Of a stretch of 64,000 nt of DNA, positions 25,272 through 33,721 are shown piece after piece; within the stretch, counting starts at the first letter, position 1; every line of letters begins with the position of its first letter. The stretch is from Frigoriglobus tundricola (GTDB lineage Bacteria; Planctomycetota; Planctomycetia; Gemmatales; Gemmataceae). A program made the translations under genes and the position numbers. The notes under the pieces were generated by a model. The model made no database searches. It was given only the letters and a program-made list of their open reading frames with translations, and was not told the origin of the DNA. The stretch lies in the NCBI RefSeq assembly GCF_013128195.2, contig NZ_CP053452.2, positions 7,316,001 to 7,380,000 of the forward strand, given 5' to 3'.

Positions 25272-26672
25272 GTGAAGCCTACTTCTGGTGTGCCGACACC
25301 GGCAACCCCTGCCACACCCGCGGGGGGAAATCCGCCCGCGGCCCCCGTGCCCCTCTGCGACATTCAGGCACAGTACCGCGGCCTGAAAGACGAGATCGAC
25401 GCGGCGGTGCTGCGGGTGCTCGGGTCCGGGCAGGCGATCCTGGGACCCGAGGTCGCCGCGTTCGAGCAGGAGACGGCGGCGTTCTGCGGCGCGGCCCACG
25501 GCGTCGGGTGCGGGTCCGGGACCGACGCGCTGGTTCTCGCGCTGCACGCCCTGGGCATCGGCCCGGGTGACGAGGTCATCGTCCCGCCGTTCACGTTCTT
25601 CGCCACGGTGAGCGCGGTGTGCCGCGTCGGGGCCACGCCCGTGTTCGCGGACATCGACCCGCTCACGTTCAACATCGACCCGAACCTGATCGAGGCGAAG
25701 GTCACCCCGAAAACGCGGGCGATCATCCCGGTTCACCTGTTCGGCCAGTGCTGCGACATGGACGCGATCTGGGACGTCGCGGAGGAGCACCGGCTCCACG
25801 TGGTCGAGGACGCCGCGCAGTCGTTCGGCAGCGAGTACGCGGGGAAGCGGTGCGGCACACTCGGGGCGGTCGCGTGCCTCAGCTTCTACCCGACCAAGAA
25901 CCTCGGCGCGATGGGCGACGCCGGGCTGGTCACGACCAACGACCCGGCCGTGGACAAGAAGCTCCGCGCGCTCCGCGTTCACGGGTCCGAGGTGAAGTAC
26001 TACCACAAGTTCATCGGCTACAACATGCGGCTGGACGCGGTCCACGCCGCGGTCCTGCGGGTGAAGCTGCCGCACGTCGGGAACTGGCTGGCGGCCCGTG
26101 AGACGGCCGCCCGGCGGTACGACGCGCTGATCGAGGCGTCGAACCTGCACGGGTTCATGCGCCGCCCGGTGGCGAAGCCGAACCGGCGGCACACGTTCAA
26201 CCAGTACGTGGTCCGCGTTCCGGTCGGCCACCGCGACGCGCTCGTGAAGTACCTGAAGGAGAGCGGCGTCGGCGTGGAGGTGTACTACCCGCTGAGCCTG
26301 CACCAGCAGGAGTGCTTCAAGTTCCTGGGCCACCGTACGGGCGATTTCCCGACGAGCGAGGAGGCGGCCGGCGGCGTGCTGGCCCTGCCGATCTTCCCGG
26401 AGATCACCGAAGCCCAGCAGCAGCGCGTGACCGAGGTGTGCGCGGCCTACCTGCGCCAGTCGGTGCGCCGGGGCCGCGTAACCGACGCGACGACGGCCGC
26501 AAACGAAGTGAGGAGCCCTCGGCGAGGGCTCCTCGACCGGCGCGGCACCCAGAAGCAAGACGAGCCGCGGATTCTGCGTGAATCCGCGGCTCGTCTTGCT
26601 TCTGGGTGCCGCTTACGGCTTTCGCCACCGTCTCGCGGCTGCGAGTACACCCAGTCCCATAACCCCGAGTAG
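25272..26672 (+). CDS. DegT/DnrJ/EryC1/StrS sugar aminotransferase
   Basis: The 466-residue product is a PLP-dependent aminotransferase that aminates keto-sugar nucleotides. Motifs include GSGQAILGPEVAAFE, GVGCGSGTDALVLAL, DEVIVPPFTFFATV, VVEDAAQSFGSEY, and SFYPTKNLGAMGDAG with the PLP lysine at residue 209. The enzyme normally ends near AAYLRQSV. Here 54 extra residues from about 26510 to the stop at 26670-26672 are encoded by two hairpins and by the antisense end of the PEP-CTERM gene, so the tail is probably acquired. GTG start with GGAGG seven bases before it. Confidence 0.9.
   Translation: MKPTSGVPTPATPATPAGGNPPAAPVPLCDIQAQYRGLKDEIDAAVLRVLGSGQAILGPEVAAFEQETAAFCGAAHGVGCGSGTDALVLALHALGIGPGDEVIVPPFTFFATVSAVCRVGATPVFADIDPLTFNIDPNLIEAKVTPKTRAIIPVHLFGQCCDMDAIWDVAEEHRLHVVEDAAQSFGSEYAGKRCGTLGAVACLSFYPTKNLGAMGDAGLVTTNDPAVDKKLRALRVHGSEVKYYHKFIGYNMRLDAVHAAVLRVKLPHVGNWLAARETAARRYDALIEASNLHGFMRRPVAKPNRRHTFNQYVVRVPVGHRDALVKYLKESGVGVEVYYPLSLHQQECFKFLGHRTGDFPTSEEAAGGVLALPIFPEITEAQQQRVTEVCAAYLRQSVRRGRVTDATTAANEVRSPRRGLLDRRGTQKQDEPRILRESAARLASGCRLRLSPPSRGCEYTQSHNPE
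26510..26612. repeat. Two perfect inverted repeats within the end of the aminotransferase frame
   Basis: First hairpin: 11-bp arms 26510-26520 and 26524-26534. Second: perfect 33-bp arms 26542-26574 and 26580-26612 with a 5-base loop. The second ends one base before the stop codon of the convergent PEP-CTERM gene (26613). Both are read as protein in the aminotransferase frame. Confidence 0.95.
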
Positions 26673-26945
26673 CCCGGTGCCCGGTTCGGGGGCGGTGGGC
26701 TGTCCGGGCGGAGGGCCGTCCGGCGGCGGGGATTGGCCACCCGGTGAACTCGGTTGGGTGCCGGATGGTGGATTGGACGAGCTGTTTTGAGATTGTGGGA
26801 CCAGCGAACCTTGCGATTTCAACCCGCTGCCCGGCCAGTCGTACCAGTAGAAGGCGCGCGCCGGGCCGCTCGCGGCCAGCACCGCCGCAACCGCGCACGC
26901 GGTCCGCGCTGCCCACATCCGCCAGGTTCCGCACGTTACTTGCAT
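26613..26945 (-). CDS. Small PEP-CTERM sorting-signal protein
   Basis: The 110-residue product has an N-terminal signal peptide (ARTACAVAAVLAASGPARA) and a Ser/Pro/Gly-rich low-complexity middle. It ends in a classic PEP-CTERM signal: PEPGTGLLGVMGLGVLAAAR, then RWRK. Such proteins are cut and sorted by an exosortase (EpsH) and often appear with exopolysaccharide genes; no exosortase is in this window. AAGGA lies a few bases before the ATG at 26945. The gene lies beside glycan genes, which fits a biofilm or surface-matrix role. Confidence 0.82.
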   Translation of the reverse strand: MQVTCGTWRMWAARTACAVAAVLAASGPARAFYWYDWPGSGLKSQGSLVPQSQNSSSNPPSGTQPSSPGGQSPPPDGPPPGQPTAPEPGTGLLGVMGLGVLAAARRWRKP

Positions 26946-27181
26946 GAGCAAAGTTTCCTTCTCGACGGCCTACCACCGCCTACTAGGACACGTTCATTCC
27001 AAATTGCACAGTGGTTGTCAACCCGGCCTGTCATGCGACAAATTCCTTGGGTTTCCTGAGTTTCGTGGCGATCTGGGAAGATTTTTCTGCCTTTTCTCGG
27101 ATGCACGATCCGAGAAAGTTTGCGGATTGGGGGGCGCCGCGACCGAATCATCCTGGTGAACCGTGTCGAGGGGCGGCCGTC

Positions 27182-29347
27182 ATGAAGCGCTTTCGTGTCC
27201 GAGCGGTCGGTTTGGGGCTCGCGCTGGCCGCCGGGACGGCGGCGGCTGCCGATGGCGATTGGCGCGCCGCCGGACAACCTCCGGTCGATGTGGCCCCGAA
27301 CGGTGCGCCGGGGTTGCTCCCGCCGCCCTTGCGCGCGCTTCCGACGGGAGCGAAGACCGATGCCCCGATCTGGCTTCCCGCACGCCAGTCGGGGGCGGGC
27401 ACGCCGGTCGTCACGCCCGCGGCCGGGACGAGCGGGCCGGTCGTCGTGCTTCCGGCCGCGCCCGTCGTGACGCCGGCCCCGGAGCCGATACAACCCATCC
27501 AGGCGCAACCGCCGGTGTCGTTTCAACCTCAACCGATCGTTGCTCAACCGGTTACGCAGTATCAGCCCCAACCCGCTCCCGTCCAACCGGTCACGCAGTA
27601 TCAACCGCAACCGGTTCCCGCTCAACCAATTGTCCAGAACCAACCTCAGCCGGCCCCGCAACAGCCCCCGCTTTCGGATGAGGGGCCGCTCGGGCCGCGC
27701 GTCGGCAATACGCTCGGGCCGCTCCCGGCGATCCCTGTTGTGCCGGACGCTGGCGATTCGCCGCCCGTGAGACCGCAGCCGGCCGCGCCCGTGCGCGTGG
27801 CCGCGCAGCCACAGGACCCGGTTCCCCAGCCGAGACCGCTGGACCCGCCCAAGGCGGCGGAGCCATCGCCGATGATCCCGCCCCGCGTGCCGGAGTTCCT
27901 GCCGCCGGCGAAGAAGAGCGATTCGCCCGTGATTCCGGTCCCGGTTCCGGGGCCGGGAACGCCCTCTGTGAGCCCCCCGGCGAAGCCGCTCCCGGCGCCC
28001 CGGCCGGTCGATCCGTCCGCGCAGCCGCGGCCGGAACCCCAGCCCGCGCCGCCGGAGCTCCAGCCCGCGCCACCGGAACTGATGATCCCGACCGGGGCGC
28101 TGGACGTGCCCGGGAGGCACGGCACGTTCGGTTCCAAGCCGATCAACCTGTCGCGTGATTACCCGCCGCTGCGCGACCTCATCTCGGGCGGTCGCGGCCA
28201 TGACGAAGTGACCATTGCGAGTGACGGCGTCCAGGGCGACCCGCTGCCCAACCGGTACTTCGTGCAGGGGGAGTACCTGCTGTGGTGGGTGCCCGGGTTC
28301 GGCATCCCCGTCCTCGGGACCACGAACGCGAACACCGCGCTCAACGGCTACCTGGGCGAGCCGGGCACGACCTCGCTCCTCGGCCCGGGCAACTTCGGCA
28401 ACAGCACCCGCAGCGGGTTCCGCATCCGGGCCGGCGCGTGGCTGGACGACTGCGGCTCGTGCGGCATCGACGGCAGCTTCTTCTTCCTGGGCAACCGGTC
28501 CACCTCGGCGGTGTTCAACTCCGCCCAGGACCCGCTCATCACCCGCCCGGTGTACGTGCCCAACCTGATCCCCGGCACGAACACGCCGCTCGGCGAGAAC
28601 GGCGAGGCGGTCGCCGTGCCGGGCATCCTGCGCGGCTCGCTCTCGGCCCGCGCCACGAGCCAGCTCCTGGGCGCGGACCTCAACGCGCGCAAGAACCTGT
28701 TGAACACGTGCGACGCGCGGGCGGAGGTGTTCGTGGGCTACCGGTTCCTGAACCTGCGCGAGAGCCTGACGATGACCGAGGACATCACGGTCATCGGGTC
28801 CGGCGGGAGCCGGGTCGCGGTCACCGACCCGATCGGGACGCACGTCGTAGTGCAGGACAAGTTCGCGACGAACAATTACTTCAACGGCGGCCAGATCGGC
28901 GCACTGGTCGAGCGCCGCGTCGGCCGGTGGCAGTTCGACGCGCGGGGCTCGTTCGCAATGGGCGACACCACGCAGGTGCTCAACATCGACGGGTTCCAGA
29001 TCCGGCAACAGCCCGGTGCGACCCCAGCGTCCTTCCCGGGCGGGCTGCTCGCCGCCGGGCCGAACCTCGGGCGGTTCACGAGCAACCATTTCAGTGTGGT
29101 ACCGGAACTCACGCTCAACGTCGGCTACTGGGTCACCCCGGGCATCCGCCTGTACGCCGGGTACAACTTCCTCCTGTGGACGAACGTGATCCGGCCGGGC
29201 GACCAGATCGACCACGTGGTCGATCTGGCGTCCGTGCCCAACTCGCTCGTGACGACCACCTCCGCGACCTATCACCCGCGCCCCATTTTCAAGCAGACCG
29301 ATCTCGTGGTGAACGGGATCCAGTTCGGCATCGACTTGCGGTGGTAG
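27182..29347 (+). CDS. BBP7-type outer-membrane beta-barrel protein
   Basis: The 721-residue product has a signal peptide (RAVGLGLALAAGTAAAADG) and a long Pro/Gln-rich linker with QPVTQYQPQP-type repeats (residues 100-330). A beta-barrel of about 370 residues follows, with NRYFVQGEYLLWWVPGFGIP at its start, WLDDCGSCGIDGSFFFLG, AEVFVGYRFLNLRESLTM, and IQFGIDLRW as last strand. These match the BBP7 family of planctomycete outer-membrane barrels. The linker would span the periplasm or thread the wall. The gene stands next to a PEP-CTERM gene and glycan genes. Substrate and export role unknown. Confidence 0.85.
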   Translation: MKRFRVRAVGLGLALAAGTAAAADGDWRAAGQPPVDVAPNGAPGLLPPPLRALPTGAKTDAPIWLPARQSGAGTPVVTPAAGTSGPVVVLPAAPVVTPAPEPIQPIQAQPPVSFQPQPIVAQPVTQYQPQPAPVQPVTQYQPQPVPAQPIVQNQPQPAPQQPPLSDEGPLGPRVGNTLGPLPAIPVVPDAGDSPPVRPQPAAPVRVAAQPQDPVPQPRPLDPPKAAEPSPMIPPRVPEFLPPAKKSDSPVIPVPVPGPGTPSVSPPAKPLPAPRPVDPSAQPRPEPQPAPPELQPAPPELMIPTGALDVPGRHGTFGSKPINLSRDYPPLRDLISGGRGHDEVTIASDGVQGDPLPNRYFVQGEYLLWWVPGFGIPVLGTTNANTALNGYLGEPGTTSLLGPGNFGNSTRSGFRIRAGAWLDDCGSCGIDGSFFFLGNRSTSAVFNSAQDPLITRPVYVPNLIPGTNTPLGENGEAVAVPGILRGSLSARATSQLLGADLNARKNLLNTCDARAEVFVGYRFLNLRESLTMTEDITVIGSGGSRVAVTDPIGTHVVVQDKFATNNYFNGGQIGALVERRVGRWQFDARGSFAMGDTTQVLNIDGFQIRQQPGATPASFPGGLLAAGPNLGRFTSNHFSVVPELTLNVGYWVTPGIRLYAGYNFLLWTNVIRPGDQIDHVVDLASVPNSLVTTTSATYHPRPIFKQTDLVVNGIQFGIDLRW

Positions 29348-29484
29348 TGCGGCGCCCGCCGCGACAGAACCGAACACGACCCGCTTTCTTCATCCGGGTC
29401 GTCCGATTAAACTGGTGTTCTGTCGCGCTCCGCCCTCGCCCGTCCCTCTTCCTCCCACCGGTCCTCAAGACCGCAGAGCTGCCA

Positions 29485-31017
29485 ATGGACATCTTCAGCC
29501 GCCGCGAGTTCATCAACCGCTCCGCCATCCTGGCCGCGGCCGCTGCCGCAGGGCCGGTCGTCGGTGCCGACTCCAAGCCCGCGCCGACGGCCGCCGCACG
29601 GGGGGCCGAGAAACTGCGCGTCGCCGTGGTCGGCGTGCGGGGCCGCGGCATGAGCCACGTGAGCGGCTTCCTGAACAAGGACGTCAACTGTGAGATCACC
29701 ACGGTTTGCGACTGCGACGAGGCCGTGATCGGCAGCGCCATGAAGAAGATCGAAGCGGCGCAAAAGGCGGCGCCGAAGTACGAGAAGGACATCCGCAAGG
29801 TGATCGCGGACAAGGACATCGACGTCGTATCGATCGCGACGCCGAACCACTGGCACGCCCTCATGGCCGTGTGGGCGATGGAGAGCGGCAAGGACGTGTA
29901 CGTGGAGAAGCCGGCCACGCACAACGTCCACGAGGGCGCGATCATGCTGGCGGCGGCCCGCAAGTACAAGCGGATCTGCCAGGTCGGCACCCAGAGCCGC
30001 AGCAACCCCGGGATGCGCGACGCCATCGCGTTCGTCCGCGGCGGGAAGATCGGCAAGGTCGATCTCGCGATCGGCCTGTGCTACAAGACCAGAAACAGTA
30101 TTGGCGACACCGGCCTCAAGATGGGCGAACAGAAGCCGCCGGCGACGATGGACTACGACCTGTGGTGCGGCCCGGCGCCGCTCACGATGCCGAAGCGTAA
30201 GACGGGCAACGGCACCGTTCACTACGACTGGCACTGGTTCTGGGACTTCGGCAACGGCGACCTCGGCAACCAGGGCGTCCACGAGATGGACAAGGCCCGC
30301 TGGGGACTGGGCCAGACGAGGCTGCCACAGTATGCGCTCAGTTTCGGTGGCCGGTTCGGGTACACCGACGACGGCGAAACGGCCAACACCCAACTCTGCC
30401 TGTTCGATTACGGCCCCGCTGCGAAGATGATTTTCGAGGTCCGCGGCCTCAAGACAGAGAGCTATAAGGGGGCGATGGTCGGTAACATCTTCGTGGGCAC
30501 CGACGGCTACGTGGTGTGCCCGAGCTACGGTGGCGGTATCGCCTACGACAAGGATGGCAAGGAGACCCAGCGGTTCGGGTGGATCAAGGACGAGAAAGCG
30601 GCGCAAGGTGGACGGTTCGGCGGGAGCGACCAGCACCACTTCGATAACTACGCCAAAGCCGTGCGCAGCCGTAAACACGAAGACCTGAACTGCGACATCT
30701 CTGAAGGGCACCTCTCCGCTTCGCTGTGTCACCTGGCGAACATCAGCTACCGGCTCGGGCGAGAGATGCCGATCGCGACGGCCGAGATATTCACCAACAA
30801 CAAGTCCTTCAACGAGTTCGGGAAGGGGCTGGTGGCCCACTTGAAGGCGAACAAGGTGGACACCGAGAAGACTCTCGGTCGGTTCGGCTATCCGCTCCTC
30901 ATCGACACCCGATCCCAGACGATCAAAAACAGCGGCGATGACGAAGTCACAGCGAAGGCCAACGCGATGCTGTTCCGCGAGTACCGCAAGGGCTTCGAGT
31001 TGAAGGAAATCGCCTGA
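29485..31017 (+). CDS. Tat-exported Gfo/Idh/MocA family oxidoreductase
   Basis: The 510-residue product begins with a twin-arginine signal (SRREFINRSAILAAAAAAG). The NAD(P)-binding Rossmann fold follows: LRVAVVGVRGRGMSHV, VVSIATPNHWHALMAVWAM, and YVEKPATHNVHEG, with the EKP lysine. The C-terminal half has WHWFWDFGNGDLGNQGVHEMD, common in planctomycete periplasmic oxidoreductases of this family. They act on sugars or cyclitols; the exact substrate is unknown. It is followed by a convergent WecB-type gene with a long inverted repeat between them. Confidence 0.92.
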   Translation: MDIFSRREFINRSAILAAAAAAGPVVGADSKPAPTAAARGAEKLRVAVVGVRGRGMSHVSGFLNKDVNCEITTVCDCDEAVIGSAMKKIEAAQKAAPKYEKDIRKVIADKDIDVVSIATPNHWHALMAVWAMESGKDVYVEKPATHNVHEGAIMLAAARKYKRICQVGTQSRSNPGMRDAIAFVRGGKIGKVDLAIGLCYKTRNSIGDTGLKMGEQKPPATMDYDLWCGPAPLTMPKRKTGNGTVHYDWHWFWDFGNGDLGNQGVHEMDKARWGLGQTRLPQYALSFGGRFGYTDDGETANTQLCLFDYGPAAKMIFEVRGLKTESYKGAMVGNIFVGTDGYVVCPSYGGGIAYDKDGKETQRFGWIKDEKAAQGGRFGGSDQHHFDNYAKAVRSRKHEDLNCDISEGHLSASLCHLANISYRLGREMPIATAEIFTNNKSFNEFGKGLVAHLKANKVDTEKTLGRFGYPLLIDTRSQTIKNSGDDEVTAKANAMLFREYRKGFELKEIA

Positions 31018-31047
31018 CGTACCGAACCGCGTCCGTTCGCTTCGGGC

Positions 31048-31193
31048 GAAGAACCCACCCCCAACCCCTCCCTGAAGGGAGGGGAGCAAGACCTCCGGAA
31101 GCTCATAACGTTTGGGAGAGTTACAGGAGGCTTATCGCGCGTTCACCCCCCCTCCCTTCAGGGAGGGGGGCTGGGGGGGGGTAGGTCTTCTTC
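31048..31193. repeat. Inverted repeat between convergent oxidoreductase and WecB-type genes
   Basis: The left arm 31048-31073 is identical to the arm at 23988-24013. The right arm (about 31160-31193) is an imperfect complement. Each arm contains its own small palindrome (cccctccct..agggagggg). It begins 30 bases after one stop codon and ends 3 bases before the other, as a two-way terminator would. Confidence 0.85.
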
Positions 31194-31196
31194 GCG

Positions 31197-31994
31197 TCAC
31201 CGGGCGGGCCGGCTGTGCCGTCTGGGTCGGTTCTTGAAGTCTTGGATCACCATTCGGACGACGAACGCGGCGTTCTGTGCATAACGCGAGAACAAGCGGC
31301 GTGGCTCCTTCCAGAGCCGATACACCCATTCCAGCCCCGTCTTCTGCATCCACCGCGGCGCACGATTAATCCGCCCCGCGGCGAAGTCGAGGGCCGCCCC
31401 GACCTGAGCACAGATTGTTCCGTCGAGGGCCGGGCAGTTCTTATGGACCCAGTATTCGCCTTTCGGCTGACCGAACGCGACGAAGAGTAACTGCGGCCGC
31501 ACGGCGCGGATGCGATCGAGCAATTCGGCCTCTTCTTGGGGCGTTGCGGCGCGGTACGGGGGGGATTCGACGCCGACCACCTGAAGACCGGGGTACCGGC
31601 TCGTCAGGTTCCGGGCCGCTTCCTCGCCGACGCCGGGCGGTCCGCCCAGGAAGTACACGCGGTAGCCTTGCTTCGCCGCCCGCTCGCAGAGTGCGGGGAA
31701 CATGTCCGCCCCGGTGACCCGCTCGGGGAGCCGCCGCGGCTGCAACCGCGACGCCCAGACGACGGGCATCCCGTCGGCGACGATGAACGCCGCCGCGTCG
31801 ACGGCCGCACGGATGGCGGGGTCTTGCGCAGTGAGCATCGCGGTGTGGAGGTTCACGGTCATGAAGAACCGCGGTCGACCGGCGGCGATCAAGCGCTCGA
31901 CCTCGTCCAGCGCCTGCGCCAGCGTGAACGGGGCGAACGGCACGCCCCAAACCACCACGGGCGCCAACGACGGCGAAGAATCCGGAACGGACAT
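31197..31994 (-). CDS. WecB/TagA/CpsF family glycosyltransferase
   Basis: The 265-residue product contains the GT26 order of motifs: WGVPFAPFTLAQALDEVERL, VNLHTAMLTAQDP, FIVADGMPVVWASRL, and ERVTGADMFPALCERAAKQG with RVYFLGG. LLFVAFGQPKGEYWVHKN and CAQVGAALDFAAGRINRAPRW follow near the end. Such enzymes transfer ManNAc-uronic acid or ManNAc to a lipid-linked sugar in surface-polysaccharide synthesis. The basic C-terminal tail (RPRRHSRPAR) is usual for membrane association. It is cytosolic-facing and probably works with the GT2/GT39/DegT cluster, although those lie 5-9 kb away. Confidence 0.93.
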   Translation of the reverse strand: MSVPDSSPSLAPVVVWGVPFAPFTLAQALDEVERLIAAGRPRFFMTVNLHTAMLTAQDPAIRAAVDAAAFIVADGMPVVWASRLQPRRLPERVTGADMFPALCERAAKQGYRVYFLGGPPGVGEEAARNLTSRYPGLQVVGVESPPYRAATPQEEAELLDRIRAVRPQLLFVAFGQPKGEYWVHKNCPALDGTICAQVGAALDFAAGRINRAPRWMQKTGLEWVYRLWKEPRRLFSRYAQNAAFVVRMVIQDFKNRPRRHSRPAR

Positions 31995-32062
31995 ACGGCC
32001 TACTCGACTCAGGGGTGAACCGACCGGACCGGAGGGAACGCGCCGGTCCCGTTTAGCCTAGT

Positions 32063-32132
32063 GAAGCCGCCCGGACGTCAAGTCGCAGACCTGTGACGTT
32101 TCAGGTCTGCGACTTGACGACCGGGCGGCTTC
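32063..32132. repeat. Long inverted repeat upstream of the WecB-type gene
   Basis: Arms 32063-32092 and 32103-32132 match at 29 of 30 positions with a 10-base loop. It lies between two minus-strand genes, 93 bases after the stop of the 32225-33337 gene and 69 bases before the WecB-type start. Confidence 0.92.
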
Positions 32133-32224
32133 GACCGGATAAACGTTGTTCTGGGTGTTACTGGGGGACGATCGGGCCGGCGGCGCGTCGAGTAGTTCCG
32201 TCGCCGGCGGACGTGCCGGTTCGA

Positions 32225-33337
32225 TCAGAGAGTCGCCTTTTTCTTCAACTCGGACCGCAGGTGGCGGATTTCAAACAGTGCGGCGCAGAGACAGAGGGCC
32301 AGAACCGCAACCGCCAGGCCGACCCAGAGTGATATCGGGTGCTCCTGGGCCGGCGGCGTTTTGGTCGGGCGGGGGGGCGGTTGAATCAGCTCCCCCGAGA
32401 CGGGTATCGGTTGGGGCTTACCGATCCGGTATCCGTCGGCGTCCACGCGGAACCCGGTTTTCGACTTCAAGTCCTGGCACCAGCCGCCTTCGATACCGGG
32501 CACACGGAACGCGGCAGCCGGAATCGGGCGATTGAGCTGCACGTCGGACAGGATTCGGCGAGTGTGGTACTTGAGCGCGTCGTCCTGAAAGGATCGGTAA
32601 TCGATACGCGCGGGGAAAAACTGGCCGGGGTTCGGTTCGGCGAACGCTGCGACTTCCTGTTCATGGCGGTGCTGGGGCTGGTCGGTCGGGTGTTCGATCA
32701 CTTTCCGGATGAGGTAGTTGTGGCTCGGGCTGAACCAGAATTCGTACACCCCGCGGTCGTGTGCCAGTTCGACCCGAATGTCACCGGGCTTACCGTCAGG
32801 CGCCGCCGGCAAGCGCTCGACGCGGCGGAGCTGGTGGGGCTGTTGCAACACGCCATGAAACGGCAGGAACTCAACGTCTCGGCCCCAGTGCTCAAACAGG
32901 AGACTGAGGTGCCAGCCGCACTCGAGATCCGATCGGGTTTCGAGGGTGATTTCCATGCGCGATTCGGGGTCGGGCACCTTCGGCGTTCGCGTCCGGAGGA
33001 GCCGACCGTGCCGGTGGACTTCGTCCACAGTTGCACCGTCCGACCAGAGCGTCCGGCTCCGCCGAGCGTCGGGCGACTGCCAGAACTCTCCCGGTCCGGT
33101 TTCCGCAACTCCTACGCCCCCGTGGGCGGGCATCTGGTTCCGAAATTGCATCGGTTCGGACTTCAGTGTTTGCAATTCGTAGGAATAGGCCAGCGTGCGG
33201 ATCGCCTCCAGCGCCGCGCGGTGCCGGTCCCGCACCTCTTCCAGAACGGCGGTCGTCTCTTGCGCGGGAGCAGCGTGCGCGCAGAAAATGACAAAGAACG
33301 GACTCCAAACTGCCGGAGTAAACCGGGCCGAGTGCAT
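32225..33337 (-). CDS. Exported protein of unknown function with C-terminal membrane anchor
   Basis: The 370-residue product has a signal peptide (PAVWSPFFVIFCAHAAPAQE) and a soluble domain of about 280 residues. A Pro-rich spacer follows (PPPRPTKTPPAQEHP), then a C-terminal hydrophobic segment (LWVGLAVAVLALCLCAALF) and a basic end (RSELKKK). The middle resembles outer-membrane lipoprotein-sorting or secreted LolA-like folds in its strand pattern (RMEITLETRSD, PARIDYRSF). That is only a suggestion. The start at 33337 was preferred to an in-frame one farther upstream because the signal begins there. Confidence 0.7.
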   Translation of the reverse strand: MHSARFTPAVWSPFFVIFCAHAAPAQETTAVLEEVRDRHRAALEAIRTLAYSYELQTLKSEPMQFRNQMPAHGGVGVAETGPGEFWQSPDARRSRTLWSDGATVDEVHRHGRLLRTRTPKVPDPESRMEITLETRSDLECGWHLSLLFEHWGRDVEFLPFHGVLQQPHQLRRVERLPAAPDGKPGDIRVELAHDRGVYEFWFSPSHNYLIRKVIEHPTDQPQHRHEQEVAAFAEPNPGQFFPARIDYRSFQDDALKYHTRRILSDVQLNRPIPAAAFRVPGIEGGWCQDLKSKTGFRVDADGYRIGKPQPIPVSGELIQPPPRPTKTPPAQEHPISLWVGLAVAVLALCLCAALFEIRHLRSELKKKATL

Positions 33338-33721
33338 GTCGGTCCTCGTGAGTGAGCGGTCGGTGCGCGAGTGCCGCCGACCCTCCCCAAAAAACGCGGA
33401 CCGGACGGCAACGTTTGTGAAATTGGCGGAACGTGCCGGGGCTGCGGGACCCGGAGCACGGTCTCGTGCGCGTTCCACCAGTTCCGATCCGATTTTCGTT
33501 TCGTTCTTCTCGCAGGTGCTTCAAAATGCACCGAGCGGATCGCACTCGCTACGGGTTGCGGGGTGAGCACCTCGGAGCCTCGATCCGAAAACCCAACCCG
33601 GGTCCGAGCGGGAAATTACGCGGAATACATCGACCGCGGTGTCGTCTGTTCGGGTGATGTCACGTTCGACGGCGGTTCGCACTCCCAACCGGTCCGGTGT
33701 GTTGCTCGGTGGAGAAGTCTC
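33338..33721. other. Divergent intergenic region
   Basis: 384 bases between the minus-strand gene starting at 33337 and the plus-strand gene starting at 33722. Promoters for both should be here. No clear consensus promoter or hairpin was seen, and the open frames that cross it show no family motif. Confidence 0.4.

Noticed and set aside
26936..29377. 813-residue minus-strand open frame opposite the BBP7 gene
   Set aside because: Composed mostly of Arg/Gly/His; the plus strand has a signal peptide and barrel strands.
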